Assembly: GCF_000657795.2 (NCBI RefSeq)
Contig: NZ_JHEP02000010.1
Span: forward strand, 1 to 64,000
DNA length: 64,000 nt
From: Bordetella pseudohinzii
GTDB lineage: Bacteria > Pseudomonadota > Gammaproteobacteria > Burkholderiales > Burkholderiaceae_B
Direction: 5' to 3'
The position numbers and the translations under genes were made by a program. Below, piece after piece: positions 1 through 9,442 of the stretch (its first letter is position 1; each line of letters begins with the position of its first letter). The notes under the pieces are model-generated. The model saw only the letters and a list, made by a program, of their open reading frames with translations, was not told where the DNA came from and did not search any database.

Positions 1-55
1 ACTGCCGGCTCCCTGACTGCCGGCTCCCTGACTGCCGGCTCCCTGACTGCCGGCT
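1..55. repeat. Tandem 15-bp direct repeat, about 3.7 copies
   Basis: The unit ACTGCCGGCTCCCTG occurs at 1-15, 16-30 and 31-45 without a mismatch, followed by a 10-base partial copy at 46-55. The array starts at the window edge, so the true copy number may be higher. It ends 13 bases before the ribosome binding site of the FkbM-type gene, so it lies in that gene's leader or promoter, or at the 3' end of an unseen upstream gene. The unit length is a multiple of three, so copy changes would not shift a reading frame. Confidence 0.9.
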
Positions 56-79
56 TATTCATTGTATGGAGGCCGGCCT

Positions 80-1267
80 ATGGTCTTGGGCGATTGGCGC
101 GAACTCAAGCGCCTGGGGGATGAGCGCATCGCGCGCGTGCGGGCGCTGGAGGGCTTTTACGTGCTCTGGCCGCGCTATTGCAGCAACTGGACCCAACATC
201 TGCATGAAGTGGCGCAAGGGGCGACCTATCGCGCCGATCCCCGTTTCCTGGGCTTCTGTGAGGTCGGCGAGAAGCCCAATATGGCCAATGCGATGACGCC
301 GGCCCCGGCCCGCCAGGAGGGCGCGATTTCAATGCTGGAGTATCTGCGCCAGCGAAGCCGCAATCCCAATATCGGCCTGATGTGTTTTCCTGGCACCTAC
401 GGCGAGTGGGCGGTGTGGCAGGGCGTGCAGGGCAGCTTCGATTACCTGGCCCACATGGCCGCCAGCGGCGCCGCGCATACCTATGTGCCGGTGGAACAAG
501 AGCGGGAGCACTATCTCGCGGAGATCGACAGCTATCTGGCCTTGATGGCCGAGATGGACCTGCTGTCGCAGCAGACGCTGGCCGCGCGCATTCATGCCTA
601 TCTGGCGCTGGATCGCGGCCTTCTGCTGCGCTATATGATCTCCAGCGAATACCAGTACTTCAACGGCGCCAGCCCGCATTGTTCTTTCGTGCCGCGCGAG
701 CGCGAGATCTATGTCGACGTGGGGGCCAGCCAGGGCGAGCTGGTGGGGCGCATGGCCGGCCTGGTGGGGGCGGATTCGCAGCTCTGGGCCCTGGAGCCCA
801 ACCGCCTGGATTTCGCGAGCCTGCGCAGCCTGTCCTGGCTCTTGCCTATCCGGGCCGAGCGCGTCGTGGCGGGCGCCGAGCATGGCGGCTCGGTGGATTT
901 TTATACCGACCCGGCTTGTCCCCATGGCTCGCGTTTCGTGCTGCCTTCGGACACGCCCGAGTGGCGCGAGGCGCGCAAAGACTGGATAGAGACCTTGCCG
1001 GCGGTCTCGCTGGATCGCCTGGTGCCGGACGAGGCCACCATGATCAAGGCCGACGTGGAGGGCGGCGAGCTGGGCATTCTGCAAGGGGCGACCCGGCATC
1101 TGGCCCGGCCGCAATGCCGCCTGAGCATCGCGGCCTACCACTATCCCAATGATCTGCTGACCCTGAGCCGTTTCGTGCAGGCGCTGGGGCGGCGGCGCCT
1201 ATCCGTGCGCGGTCATCATGCGGGCGTCTGGGATATGGTGCTCTACGTGCATGAAGATGCCGCCTAG
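80..1267 (+). CDS. FkbM-family SAM-dependent methyltransferase
   Basis: The protein has 395 residues. A Rossmann methyltransferase domain fills the C-terminal half: the SAM-binding motif DVGASQGE lies near residue 212, and KADVEGGELGILQGA near residue 322 is the FkbM hallmark. The first ~200 residues have no motif I recognise. I chose ATG at 80 because a GGAGG ribosome binding site sits 7 bases upstream; a TTG at 62 is also in frame but unsupported. FkbM enzymes O-methylate sugars, lipids or polyketides. The substrate cannot be read here, because the gene is alone between a tandem repeat and a terminator facing argG. It could act on a surface glycan, which is inference. Confidence 0.82.
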   Translation: MVLGDWRELKRLGDERIARVRALEGFYVLWPRYCSNWTQHLHEVAQGATYRADPRFLGFCEVGEKPNMANAMTPAPARQEGAISMLEYLRQRSRNPNIGLMCFPGTYGEWAVWQGVQGSFDYLAHMAASGAAHTYVPVEQEREHYLAEIDSYLALMAEMDLLSQQTLAARIHAYLALDRGLLLRYMISSEYQYFNGASPHCSFVPREREIYVDVGASQGELVGRMAGLVGADSQLWALEPNRLDFASLRSLSWLLPIRAERVVAGAEHGGSVDFYTDPACPHGSRFVLPSDTPEWREARKDWIETLPAVSLDRLVPDEATMIKADVEGGELGILQGATRHLARPQCRLSIAAYHYPNDLLTLSRFVQALGRRRLSVRGHHAGVWDMVLYVHEDAA

Positions 1268-1288
1268 CGGCGGCGCGGGCCGCAGGAC

Positions 1289-1320
1289 GAAAAAAAACCG
1301 GGCTTTCGCCCGGTTTTTTT
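1289..1320. terminator. Bidirectional terminator between FkbM gene and argG
   Basis: An A-run precedes a stem of ACCGGGC and GCCCGGT with loop TTTC, and a T-run follows. It can therefore end transcription from both convergent genes. Confidence 0.88.
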
Positions 1321-1334
1321 GCACCCTGCAAGGA

Positions 1335-2711
<1,377 letters not shown>

Positions 2712-2771
2712 TCAAGGCGCCTATTTTAGCGCGTTTGCCCCCTGTCAGCCGGCGGGTCGGGTCGCAGGCCG

Positions 2772-3713
2772 TCAGCGCAGTTCGCCCAGGAGCAGGAACT
2801 CCATCAGGGCCTTCTGGACATGCATGCGGTTTTCGGCTTCGTCCCAGACCACGCTTTGCGGGCCGTCGATGACTTCGCCGGTGACTTCTTCGCCCCGGTG
2901 GGCGGGCAGGCAATGCATGAAAATGGCCTGCGGGTCGGCGGCGGCCATCATTTCGGCGTCCACGCACCAGTCGGCGAAGGCGGCGCGGCGCTCTTCGTTT
3001 TCGGCCTCGTAGCCCATGCTGGTCCAGACGTCGGTGGTGACCAGGTGCGCGCCCTGGCAGGCCTGCATGGGGTCCTTGAACTGCCTGAGCACCGAGGCCG
3101 GCGGGTTGCCGACCCGGGCCGGGTCGAGTTCGTAGCCGGCGGGGGTGGACACGTGCAGCGTGAAGCCGAGCATCTCGGCGGCCTGCAGCCAGGTGTAGGA
3201 CATGTTATTGGCGTCGCCCACCCAGGCGACGATCTTGCCGGCGATGGGGCCGCGGTGTTCGATATAGGTGAACAGGTCGGCCAGGATCTGGCAGGGATGG
3301 TATTCGTTGGTCAGGCCGTTGATGACGGGCACGCGCGAATGCGAGGCAAAGCGCTCGATGCGGGTTTGCTCGAAGGTGCGGATCATCACGATGTCGACCA
3401 TGCGCGAGATCACGCGCGCGGTGTCCTCGATGGGCTCGGCGCGGCCGAGCTGCGAGTCGTTGGAGGTCAGGTTGATGACCGAGCCGCCCATCTGGTACAT
3501 GCCGGCTTCGAAGGAGACGCGGGTGCGCGTGCTGGCCTTTTCGAACACCATGGCCAGCGTGCGGTCATGCAGCGGCATATGGGGCTCGTAGCGCTTGAAC
3601 TTGTCCTTGATGATGCGGGCGCGGTCCAGGACGTAGCCGATCTCGGCGGCGGTGAGGTCTTTGAACTGCAGGAAATGCCGCAGGGGGCCGTTTTGCGTCG
3701 TGGGAGAAGTCAT
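2772..3713 (-). CDS. argF: Ornithine carbamoyltransferase
   Basis: The enzyme forms citrulline from carbamoyl phosphate and ornithine. The protein has 313 residues, the family's usual length. The carbamoyl-phosphate motif STRTR is at residues 61-65, and the ornithine-loop motif HCLPAHRG is near residue 265. It lies 55 bases downstream of argD on the same strand, so argD, argF and argG form an arginine group covering three steps of the pathway. Confidence 0.97.
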   Translation of the reverse strand: MTSPTTQNGPLRHFLQFKDLTAAEIGYVLDRARIIKDKFKRYEPHMPLHDRTLAMVFEKASTRTRVSFEAGMYQMGGSVINLTSNDSQLGRAEPIEDTARVISRMVDIVMIRTFEQTRIERFASHSRVPVINGLTNEYHPCQILADLFTYIEHRGPIAGKIVAWVGDANNMSYTWLQAAEMLGFTLHVSTPAGYELDPARVGNPPASVLRQFKDPMQACQGAHLVTTDVWTSMGYEAENEERRAAFADWCVDAEMMAAADPQAIFMHCLPAHRGEEVTGEVIDGPQSVVWDEAENRMHVQKALMEFLLLGELR

Positions 3714-3768
3714 GGTGAGGTCACAGGTCGATGGACGGCGGCACGGCTCGTGGCCGCGCCGCCTGTGA

Positions 3769-4950
3769 TTATGCTTGTTCGGCCAGGAAAGCCTTGATGA
3801 GAGGCGCGAGGATCGCGACGATCTGATCGGCCTCGTCCCGGCTCAGGATGAGCGGCGGCAGCAGGCGGATCACACGGTCGCGCGTGACGTTGATGAGCAG
3901 GCCGGCCTGCATGGCGCGCAGGGCGAGCACGCCGCAGGGGCGGTCGAGTTCGATGCCCAGCATGAGGCCGCGGCCGCGCACCTCGGCGACGCCCTTCACG
4001 CCGGCCAGGGCCTGGCGCAGCGCCTCCTGCAGATGCCCGCCCACGCGCTCGGCGTTGTCCAGCAGCTTGTCCTGCTCCAGGGCGTCGAGCACGGCCAGGC
4101 CGGCCGCGCAGGCCAGCGGGCCGCCGCCGAAGGTCGTGCCGTGGCTGCCCGGGGTAAGCACGCCCGCGGCCGGGCCGCGGGCCAGCATGGCGCCGATGGG
4201 CACGCCGCCGGCCAGGCCCTTGGCCAGCGTCATGACATCGGGCTGGATGCCGGCCCATTGGTGGGCGAACCATTTTCCGGTGCGCCCGATGCCGGACTGC
4301 ACTTCGTCGATCATGAGCAGCCAGCCGCGTTCGGTGCACAGCTCGCGCAGGCCCCGCAGGTATTCGATATCCGAGGGGCGGATGCCGCCTTCGCCCTGGA
4401 GGACTTCCAGCAGCACGGCGGTCACGCGGCTTTCGCGGTCGCCCGCCGCGCGCACGGCCGCCAGGTCGTTGTAGGCGACCTGGATGAAGCCGGTGGGCAG
4501 CGGCTCGAAGCCCTTGCGCGCCTTCTCGCTGCCGGTCGCCGCCAGGGTGCCCAGGGTGCGGCCATGCCAGGAGGATTCCATGGTGATGATGTGGGCATGG
4601 GTGTTGCCGCGCTGGTAGGCGTAGTAGCGGGCCAGCTTGATGGCGGCCTCGTTGGCTTCCGAGCCGCTGTTGTTGAAGGCGACCTCTTGCATGCCGGACA
4701 GCGCGTTCAGGCGGGCGGCCAGGGCGGTCTGCTGGGGAATTTCGTAGATATTGGAGGTGTGGATGACGCGCGCGGCCTGCTCGGAGATGGCGCGCACCAG
4801 GCGCGGATGGGCGTGGCCCAGGCAGGAAACGCCGATGCCGGCCAGGGCATCGAGGTATTTGCGGCCTTCGGGATCCCACAGCCAGACGCCTTCGCCGTGG
4901 GTGAAGGACACCGGCAGGCGGGAATAGATATTGGCCAAGGGCGAACTCAT
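3769..4950 (-). CDS. argD: Acetylornithine aminotransferase (class III, PLP)
   Basis: The enzyme transfers an amino group from glutamate to N-acetylglutamate semialdehyde, giving acetylornithine. The protein is 393 residues and starts MSSPLANIYSR. The PLP-contact motif MIDEVQSGIGRTGK and the Schiff-base lysine in TLAKGLAGG are present. I chose ATG at 4950 because GGAG lies 9 bases upstream and homologues begin here; in-frame sequence continues to 5025 without a better signal. The substrate assignment rests on the argF/argG neighbourhood, since relatives act on succinylornithine or 4-aminobutyrate. It is divergent from the DUF3579 gene. Confidence 0.93.
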   Translation of the reverse strand: MSSPLANIYSRLPVSFTHGEGVWLWDPEGRKYLDALAGIGVSCLGHAHPRLVRAISEQAARVIHTSNIYEIPQQTALAARLNALSGMQEVAFNNSGSEANEAAIKLARYYAYQRGNTHAHIITMESSWHGRTLGTLAATGSEKARKGFEPLPTGFIQVAYNDLAAVRAAGDRESRVTAVLLEVLQGEGGIRPSDIEYLRGLRELCTERGWLLMIDEVQSGIGRTGKWFAHQWAGIQPDVMTLAKGLAGGVPIGAMLARGPAAGVLTPGSHGTTFGGGPLACAAGLAVLDALEQDKLLDNAERVGGHLQEALRQALAGVKGVAEVRGRGLMLGIELDRPCGVLALRAMQAGLLINVTRDRVIRLLPPLILSRDEADQIVAILAPLIKAFLAEQA

Positions 4951-5020
4951 CGCGGTGTTCTCCACGGGAAAAACCAGGGATGCGGCCCCTTCATGCCCCA
5001 GGGCGGAAGCGGACCAAAGG

Positions 5021-5036
5021 ATCAATCATATACAAT
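5021..5036. promoter_or_regulatory. AT-rich divergent promoter region, argD / DUF3579
   Basis: In a GC-rich intergenic region this short stretch contains a TATGAT -10-like hexamer on the minus strand (5025-5030), pointing to argD. A TACAAT hexamer on the plus strand (5031-5036) points to the DUF3579 gene. Neither has a convincing -35 partner. Confidence 0.35.
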
Positions 5037-5108
5037 TCGCGGCGCGGGTCGCATGTTTGAGACGCGGCCGATCCGGCGTCCGCGCGCGCAGCCCGTAGTG
5101 AAGGTCCC

Positions 5109-5399
5109 ATGGCAACTCGCGTCAAACAATTCGTTATTCATGGCGTCACCGAAAGCGGTGCGCGTTTCCGTCCCAGCGACTGGGCGGAGCGCCTGGCTGG
5201 CGTCATGGCTCAGTTCCGGCCGCCTGGCAGCGCCGGCAACCATCTCACGTATTCGCCCTATGTGCTGCCTGTCGTGATCGACGGCGTGCGCGGCATCGTG
5301 GTCGACCAGCGCTTGCGCGAACTGGAGCCGCTGGCTTATAAGTTCGTGGTTGATTTTGCGCGAGATAACGGCCTGAAGACCGAAGAACGCGAAGTTTAG
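5109..5399 (+). CDS. DUF3579 family small protein
   Basis: A 96-residue soluble protein with no signal peptide or membrane segment. It matches the DUF3579 family as I remember it, including VIHGVTESGARFRPSDWAER near the start and a YSPYVLPVVIDG segment. The function of the family is unknown. A GAAGG ribosome binding site precedes ATG at 5109. It is divergent from argD, but nothing in the protein suggests an arginine-related role. Confidence 0.8.
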   Translation: MATRVKQFVIHGVTESGARFRPSDWAERLAGVMAQFRPPGSAGNHLTYSPYVLPVVIDGVRGIVVDQRLRELEPLAYKFVVDFARDNGLKTEEREV

Positions 5400-5422
5400 G
5401 CGAAAATACCCCGCCAAATAAC

Positions 5423-5442
5423 AAGGCCCCCGCGGGGGCCTT
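5423..5442. terminator. Hairpin between DUF3579 gene and 2-hydroxyacid dehydrogenase
   Basis: A perfect 20-base palindrome, AAGGCCCCCGCGGGGGCCTT, lies between two convergent genes. T-tracts are very short, so efficiency is uncertain. Confidence 0.55.
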
Positions 5443-5454
5443 GCGCATGGGGCG

Positions 5455-6408
5455 TCATACCGGCGTGATGACGTTGCCGGTGGCGAAATAGGCCGCCAGG
5501 TTGTCCAGCATGAGGTTTTCCATGTCCATGCGGGTCTCGGCGGTCGCGCTGCCGATATGCGGCAGCACCACGGCCTGGTCCGTGGTCTTGAGGAAATCCG
5601 GGACCTCGGGTTCGTGCTCGAAGACATCCAGGGCCGCGAAGCCCAGCTCGCCGGACGCCAGCAGGGCCACCATGGCCGCCTCGTCGATCACCGGCCCGCG
5701 GGCGATGTTGACGATGATGCCCTTGGGCCCGAGGGCGCGCAGCGCCTCGCGCCCCACCAGATGGCGGGTGCTGGGGCCGCCCACGGTGGCCACGACCAGG
5801 AAGTCCGCCCACTCGGCCAGCTCGGTCAGGCTGGCGGCATAGCCGTAGTCCACGTCGTCGCGCTGGCGGCGGTTGTGATAGCGCACTTGCATGTCAAAGC
5901 CCAGGCCGCGGCGGGCGATGGCCTCGCCGATGCGCCCCAGGCCGACCACTCCCAGTTTCTTGCCGCTGACGCGCATGCCCAGCGGGATGCTGCCATGGAC
6001 CTGGCCCCAGCGGCCGGCCCGCACGAAGCGCTCGCCCTGGCCCATGCGGCGGGCCGCGGCGATCAACAGGCCCCAGGCCAGGTCGGCCACACAGTCGGTG
6101 AGCACGTCGGGCGTATTGCTGACCTGCACGCCGCGTTGACGGGCCGCCTCGACGTCGATGGTTTCATAGCCCACGCCCCAGCTGCAGATCGCCTTCAGGT
6201 CGGGCAGGGCGGCGATGAGGTCGGCCGAGGCGCCCATATTGGCCGAGGTGACCAGGGCGGTGACGCCGGGGCCGAACTTGGCCAGGGCGGCCTGGCGGTC
6301 CTCGTGTTTCCAGAGCTCGATCACGTCGTAGCTTTCGGCCAGCCGCTGATTGGCCGAGGGAGAGCCGGCCAGGGAGCCGACCTGGATGATGCGATGCTTG
6401 CTTGTCAT
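5455..6408 (-). CDS. D-isomer-specific 2-hydroxyacid dehydrogenase (glyoxylate/hydroxypyruvate reductase-like)
   Basis: The protein has 317 residues, starting MTSKHRIIQVGSL. It shows the NAD(P) fold GLGRIGEAIARRG, an active-site arginine in NIARGPVIDE and the catalytic histidine in LPHIGSATAETR. The family reduces 2-keto acids such as glyoxylate, hydroxypyruvate or 2-ketogluconate. The in-frame sequence upstream of 6408 overlaps the Bug gene antigenically unlike coding sequence, so I chose this ATG. It lies downstream of a Bug gene on the same strand and next to a GarL-type aldolase cluster. GarL-type cleavage can give tartronate semialdehyde, so a role in reducing a C2/C3 product is plausible but inferred. 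Confidence 0.88.
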   Translation of the reverse strand: MTSKHRIIQVGSLAGSPSANQRLAESYDVIELWKHEDRQAALAKFGPGVTALVTSANMGASADLIAALPDLKAICSWGVGYETIDVEAARQRGVQVSNTPDVLTDCVADLAWGLLIAAARRMGQGERFVRAGRWGQVHGSIPLGMRVSGKKLGVVGLGRIGEAIARRGLGFDMQVRYHNRRQRDDVDYGYAASLTELAEWADFLVVATVGGPSTRHLVGREALRALGPKGIIVNIARGPVIDEAAMVALLASGELGFAALDVFEHEPEVPDFLKTTDQAVVLPHIGSATAETRMDMENLMLDNLAAYFATGNVITPV

Positions 6409-6490
6409 GGCGTCCAACGTTGGGGGAAATGGCAAAGCAAAAATGCTACTTGATTCCCGGGGCGCCTGCCGGCGCGCCCGGGCGGGGGCA

Positions 6491-7465
6491 TTACTCCAGC
6501 GTGATGCCGCTCTTGCCGATGACATCCTTCCAGCGCTTGACCTCTTCCTGCTGGAAGCGGGTGAATTCCTGCGGCGTATTGGCCACCACCTCGAAGCCCA
6601 GCCCCTGCAGGGTCTTGGCGACTTGCGGGTCGCGCAGCGTTTCGCGCAGGGCCTCGGCCAGCTTCTTGACCACGGGGGCGGGGGTGTCGCGCGGCACGGC
6701 AAAGCCCTGCCAGGAATAGACCACCATGTCCTTCACGCCCGCCTCGGCCAGGGTGGGCACATCGGGCAGTTCGGCGATGCGCGCCTCGCCGGTAGTCGCC
6801 AGGGCCTTGAGCTTGCCCGCCTTGATGTGGCTTTGCACCGCGCCCAGGTTCTGGAAGGAGACATTGACCTGTCCGCCGATCAGGTCGGCGATGGCCGCGC
6901 CGCCGCCGCGATAGGGCACGTCCACGCCCGTGGTGCCGGTGCGCTGGCGGAACATGACGGCCGACAGATGATCCGATGAGCCCGTGCCCGACGAGGCATA
7001 GGAAACCTTGCCCGGATGCTGCTGGGCGTAGGCCACCAGTTCCGCCACGGTGCTGGCGGGAAAGCCGGGCGGCGCGACCAGGACATTGGGGTTGCGCACG
7101 GCCTGGGTGAGGTATTGGAAGTCCTTGCTGGGGTTGTAGGAGAGGCTGCGGTAGAGCGCCTCATTGATGGCGAAGGTGCCGATGGAGCCCACCATCATGG
7201 TGTAGCCGTCGGCGGTGGCGCGCGCCAGGGCCTGCGCGCCGATCGAGCTATTGGCGCCGGGCTTGTTTTCCACCACAAAGGTCTGGCCCAGCCGCTGCGA
7301 CAGGCCGGGCGTGACCGCGCGCGCGGTGATGTCGGACGATCCGCCCGGCACGAAGGGCACGATCATGGTGACCGGTTTTTCGGGATAGGCGGCGGGGGCG
7401 GCGCCGGACCATCCGGCGCAGGCGGCCAGGGTCATGGCCGCGCAGGTTTGCAGAAAGCGATTCAC
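6491..7465 (-). CDS. Bug family (TTT-type) periplasmic substrate-binding protein
   Basis: The protein has 324 residues. After a short signal sequence, mature sequence AYPEKPVTMIVPFVPGGSSD and DGYTMMVGSIG match the Bug family, which binds carboxylates in the periplasm. The chosen start is GTG at 7465, with GAGGAG 5 bases upstream; the same arrangement precedes the second Bug gene. The signal has a lipobox-like LAAC at residues 13-16, so it may be a lipoprotein, although most Bug proteins are soluble. It sits upstream of the 2-hydroxyacid dehydrogenase and divergent from the DapA-like lyase. No TctA/TctB permease genes are in the window. Confidence 0.9.
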   Translation of the reverse strand: MNRFLQTCAAMTLAACAGWSGAAPAAYPEKPVTMIVPFVPGGSSDITARAVTPGLSQRLGQTFVVENKPGANSSIGAQALARATADGYTMMVGSIGTFAINEALYRSLSYNPSKDFQYLTQAVRNPNVLVAPPGFPASTVAELVAYAQQHPGKVSYASSGTGSSDHLSAVMFRQRTGTTGVDVPYRGGGAAIADLIGGQVNVSFQNLGAVQSHIKAGKLKALATTGEARIAELPDVPTLAEAGVKDMVVYSWQGFAVPRDTPAPVVKKLAEALRETLRDPQVAKTLQGLGFEVVANTPQEFTRFQQEEVKRWKDVIGKSGITLE

Positions 7466-7570
7466 CTTGTCTCCTCGGGTCGCGTGCATGAATCGAGCGC
7501 TCCCGTGGCACGCGACGCGGGACCGCCTGTGATCTGCTGCGCAGTGGGACACCTACTTGGGGACGGCCAC

Positions 7571-7614
7571 TTGTAAAACAAATATAGGTATTGGTAGTAT
7601 GCTTGTCAATCAAG
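7571..7614. promoter_or_regulatory. Candidate FCD/GntR operator in divergent promoter region
   Basis: A perfect 11-base palindrome TTGTAAAACAA at 7571-7581 fits the known FadR/FCD half-site pattern TnGTnnnACnA. An imperfect copy, TTGTCAATCAA, lies at 7603-7613 inside a CTTG...CAAG repeat. A TTGTAA (7571-7576) and a TAGTAT (7595-7600) 18 bases apart could be a promoter for the DapA-like gene, overlapping the palindrome. The likely ligand protein is the GntR regulator at 8651. Regulation is inferred from sequence pattern and position. Confidence 0.55.
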
Positions 7615-7657
7615 TGAAAGCCCGCCCCTACCGCCTCTTACTGGAGTCCGCGCCGCC

Positions 7658-8587
7658 ATGAAGACCAGCCCGGTTACCGCCGTCGACCTGCAACGTTCCG
7701 TGATCGCCGTGCCGCCGCTGGCGCGCCATGCCGACCTGTCCTTGAATCCGCAGGCCAACCAGGCTTTGCTGCGGCATCTGGAGAGCGGCGGCGTGCGCAG
7801 TGTCATGTACGGCGGCAACGCCAATTTCTACAACATCGCGGTGAGCGAATACGCCAGCGTGATCGACGCGCTGGCTGATTCGGCGGGCGCCGACACCTGG
7901 GTGCTGCCTTCGGCCGGACCCGACTATGGCAAGTTCATCGACCAGGCCCGCATCCTGCGCGCGCGCGCCTTTCCGACGGCCATGCTGCTGCCCATGTCCT
8001 TTCCCTATACGGATGCCGGGCTGGCCGAGGGCGTGCGCCGCTTCAGCGACGCGCTGGGCCGTCCGGCCGTGGTCTACATCAAGTCGGCCAACTATATGGC
8101 GCCGGCCACGCTTGCCCGCCTGATCGAGGAGGGCCGCATCGCGGCCGTCAAATATGCGGTGGTGCGAGAGGATCCCGCCCAGGACGCCTATCTGGCTTCG
8201 CTGCTTGCGGAGGTGGATGCGCGCTATGTGGTCAGCGGCATCGGCGAGCGGCCGGCCATCGCGCATTTCCGCCAGTTCGGCCTGAAGAGCTTTACCTCGG
8301 GATCGGTATGCGTGGCGCCGCGCGGCTCGATGCAGCTGCTGCGCAGCCTGCACGCCGGGCGCTTCGATGAGGCCGAGCGCCTGCGCGAGGCCTATCTCCC
8401 GCTGGAGGATTGCCGCGACGGCATCAGCCCCATCCGCGTGCTGCACGATGCCGTGACGCTGGCCGGCGTGGCGGACATGGGGCCCATGCTGCCGCTGTTA
8501 AGCGGGCTGGACGCGGCCGAGCGCGAGCGTGTCGCGCCGGTGGCGCGGGCCTTGCTGGCCCAGGACGGCAAGGCCGTGGCCGCCTGA
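7658..8587 (+). CDS. DapA/N-acetylneuraminate lyase family class I aldolase or dehydratase
   Basis: A 309-residue TIM-barrel protein of the dihydrodipicolinate synthase family. The Schiff-base lysine is K165 in IAAVKYAV, matching K161 of E. coli DapA. The usual YNxP/YNRT motif is replaced by YIKSAN, so it is not true DapA. Members next to IlvD-type dehydratases act on 2-keto-3-deoxy sugar acids, either cleaving to pyruvate plus an aldehyde or dehydrating to a semialdehyde. It is first in the plus-strand cluster, followed by its probable regulator. The exact reaction is not decidable here. Confidence 0.85.
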   Translation: MKTSPVTAVDLQRSVIAVPPLARHADLSLNPQANQALLRHLESGGVRSVMYGGNANFYNIAVSEYASVIDALADSAGADTWVLPSAGPDYGKFIDQARILRARAFPTAMLLPMSFPYTDAGLAEGVRRFSDALGRPAVVYIKSANYMAPATLARLIEEGRIAAVKYAVVREDPAQDAYLASLLAEVDARYVVSGIGERPAIAHFRQFGLKSFTSGSVCVAPRGSMQLLRSLHAGRFDEAERLREAYLPLEDCRDGISPIRVLHDAVTLAGVADMGPMLPLLSGLDAAERERVAPVARALLAQDGKAVAA

Positions 8588-8650
8588 TGATGCCGCGGCG
8601 CGGCCCGGGTACCATAGCGGCTTCTTGCCCGTCCATTTCCAGGAGTCCGC

Positions 8651-9385
8651 GTGGCCACGAGAAACACACTGGATAAGCCGGCGCCGCTGGAAAGAGGCCA
8701 GCGCGTGCGCCTGGCCGACCAGCTCTACGGACAGATCTTCGAGCAGATCGCCTCGGGGCGGCTGGGCGTGGGCGACAAGCTGCCTTCCGAACACGATATC
8801 TGCGACCGCTTCGGCGTGTCGCGCCCGGTGGTGCGCGAGGCGCTCCTGAGGCTGCGAGCCGATGGCCTGATCACCGCGCACCAGGGCCTGGGCACCTTCG
8901 TCAGCCACCAGCCCGCGCCGCGCCTCAAGACCTTTCCCGATGTGCAGAACGTGGGCGCCTATCTGCGGGCCCAGGAGGTGCGCGTGGCCCTGGAGGGCGA
9001 TGCGGCGCGCCTGGCGGCCTTGCGGCGCAGCGACGAACAGCTCCAGCATATCGAACAGGCGCATGAGGCTTTCGTGGCCATGCTGGCCGACGGCAGGGTG
9101 TCGCCCGAGGCGGACCTGGCCTTTCATGCCAGCATCGCCGAAGCCAGCGGCAATGATTTCTACCTGGGCGTGCTGGAGACCATCCATGAGGCCATCAGCG
9201 GTTTCATGAGGCTGGCCCTGAACCTGACGCGCACCGGCTCGCGCCAACGCGCCCAGCGCGTGGCCGACGAACACGCGGCCATCCTGGCGGCCATCCGCGC
9301 GCAGGATGGCGAGCGCGCGCGCGTGGCGATGCAGTTCCACCTGGGCCAGGCGCGGCACAGGCTGGTCGACAGGGAGCGCGACTGA
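8651..9385 (+). CDS. GntR family transcriptional regulator, FadR/FCD subfamily
   Basis: The protein has 244 residues. The winged helix-turn-helix lies at about residues 20-85 (GDKLPSEHDICDRFGVSRPVVREALLRL). An all-helical FCD ligand domain follows, with the metal-binding histidine positions in LAFHASIAEASGN, VADEHAAIL and MQFHLGQARH. GTG at 8651 has AGGAG 5 bases upstream. FCD regulators bind sugar acids or other carboxylates and usually repress the adjacent catabolic genes. The palindrome at 7571 is the likely operator. A local regulator of the sugar-acid cluster is the obvious reading. Confidence 0.92.
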   Translation: MATRNTLDKPAPLERGQRVRLADQLYGQIFEQIASGRLGVGDKLPSEHDICDRFGVSRPVVREALLRLRADGLITAHQGLGTFVSHQPAPRLKTFPDVQNVGAYLRAQEVRVALEGDAARLAALRRSDEQLQHIEQAHEAFVAMLADGRVSPEADLAFHASIAEASGNDFYLGVLETIHEAISGFMRLALNLTRTGSRQRAQRVADEHAAILAAIRAQDGERARVAMQFHLGQARHRLVDRERD

Positions 9386-9442
9386 CACTGACGGCGCCAG
9401 CGGGCGGCAGACCCGGGCGGCGAACCCCCAAGGAGACAAGCG

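Noticed and set aside
5021-5050. ARG box (ArgR operator) before argD
   Set aside because: Only half matches to the TGAAT/ATTCA pattern; too weak to support.
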